From the NCBI GenBank assembly GCA_036389195.1, contig DASVQH010000135.1, positions 1 to 9,750 of the forward strand: a DNA stretch of 9,750 nucleotides. Reading direction: 5' to 3'. The stretch's first letter is position 1, and each line of letters begins with the position of its first letter. The notes beneath the pieces were generated by a model. The model was not told the origin of the DNA and did not search any database. It was given only the letters and a program-made list of their open reading frames with translations. This DNA comes from JACCYI01 sp036389195 (GTDB taxonomy: Bacteria > Actinomycetota > Thermoleophilia > Solirubrobacterales > Solirubrobacteraceae). A program made the translations under genes and the position numbers. Shown in pieces: positions 9,155-9,750 of this stretch.

Positions 9155-9750
9155 TCAGGACGGTGCGCCGTCCGCCCGTCCCCGCGTCCACTCCAGCGCG
9201 CCGCGCTCCGGAAACGGGATCGTCGCGACGTCGAAGTCGCGCAGCGTCCACACGTCGTGGCCGAACACCGCTTCGGCCTCCGCGCGCGCGTCGCGCGGGA
9301 AGTGGCGGACGGAGAGGTGGGTGAGCGCGAGCGCCTTGACGCCGGCGTCGCGGGCGACCTCGGCGGCCTGGCGGGCGGTCGAGTGGCCGGTCTGGCGGGC
9401 GCGGGCGCGCTCGGAGTCGAGGAACGTGGCCTCGTGGACCAGCAGGTCCGCGCCGCGCGCGAACTCCTCGACCGTCTGGCACGGGCGGGTGTCGCCGGTC
9501 AGCACGACGCGGCGCCCGGCGCGCGGCGCGCCGACCACCTGCTCGGGCGCGACGCCGGCGACGGTCTCGCCGCGCTGCAGACGGCCGAAGTCCGGCCCGG
9601 GCCGCACGCCGAGGCGCTCGGCCAGCGCGGGGTCGAAGCGGCCGGGCCGCTCGTCCTCGACGAACGCGTAGCCGTAGGCGACGCCCCCGCGGTGCTCGAC
9701 CGGGAACGGCTGGATCACGTAGCCGTCGAACGCGACGTCGTCGTAGCGGT
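9155..9750 (-). CDS. rnz: Ribonuclease Z (partial, N-terminal part outside window)
   Basis: Zinc-dependent metallo-beta-lactamase-fold endonuclease that trims tRNA 3' ends. The last 197 or so residues are visible; the N-terminus with the HxHxDH metal motif lies beyond the right edge, so the start is not in the window. Seen, in order: a PVEHR segment followed by YGYAFVEDERPGRFD, ERLGVRPGPDFGRLQRGETV, VVLTGDTRP with the metal-bridging Asp, LLVHEATF, the GHSTARQAAEVA segment with its conserved His, and LALTHLSVRHFP with the last metal-binding His. These match RNase Z better than generic beta-lactamase-fold hydrolases, chiefly through the PGRFD and LQRGETV stretches. The TGA at 9155-9157 lies 70 nt before the pyrR ATG, on the same strand. 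Read-through from rnz into the pyr operon is possible, since no terminator is visible between them. Confidence 0.85.
   Translation of the reverse strand, partial: RYDDVAFDGYVIQPFPVEHRGGVAYGYAFVEDERPGRFDPALAERLGVRPGPDFGRLQRGETVAGVAPEQVVGAPRAGRRVVLTGDTRPCQTVEEFARGADLLVHEATFLDSERARARQTGHSTARQAAEVARDAGVKALALTHLSVRHFPRDARAEAEAVFGHDVWTLRDFDVATIPFPERGALEWTRGRADGAPS

Overview
The window is a very GC-rich (visibly about 70% or more), gene-dense stretch in which every supported gene lies on the minus strand. It holds most of a de novo pyrimidine (UMP) biosynthesis operon. In transcription order (right to left) the genes are: 3' part of a ribonuclease Z gene, a 70-nt gap with a probable PyrR-binding RNA hairpin, pyrR, pyrB, pyrC, an isochorismatase-family hydrolase, carA, carB, pyrK and the 5' part of pyrD. 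No mobile element, CRISPR array, tRNA or rRNA gene was seen, and no non-coding stretch longer than about 70 nt exists.

Organism (inference): base composition, frequent GTG starts and strong third-position G/C suggest a high-GC actinobacterium. The order pyrR-pyrB-pyrC-(x)-carA-carB-pyrK-pyrD, with a class 1B (PyrK-dependent) dihydroorotate dehydrogenase, resembles the Bacillus operon and differs from mycobacteria and streptomycetes, where pyrD is unlinked and quinone-dependent. A deep-branching actinobacterium such as Thermoleophilia/Solirubrobacterales would fit, but this cannot be settled from the window alone.

How the genes work together: CarA releases ammonia from glutamine, and CarB makes carbamoyl phosphate from that ammonia, bicarbonate and two ATP. 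PyrB joins carbamoyl phosphate to aspartate, PyrC closes the ring to dihydroorotate, and PyrD/PyrK oxidise it to orotate with electrons passing through FMN, [2Fe-2S] and FAD to NAD+. pyrE and pyrF probably lie beyond the left edge. PyrR senses uridine nucleotides and probably represses its own operon by binding a leader hairpin whose lower stem contains the pyrR Shine-Dalgarno sequence. All seven gene junctions from pyrR to pyrD overlap by 1 to 8 bp, so translation is likely coupled along the whole message.

The points most worth a second look are the leader hairpin that appears to hide the pyrR ribosome binding site, an ISOC1/2-like cysteine hydrolase embedded between pyrC and carA, and a CarB about 40 residues shorter than the E. 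coli enzyme in its oligomerisation domain.
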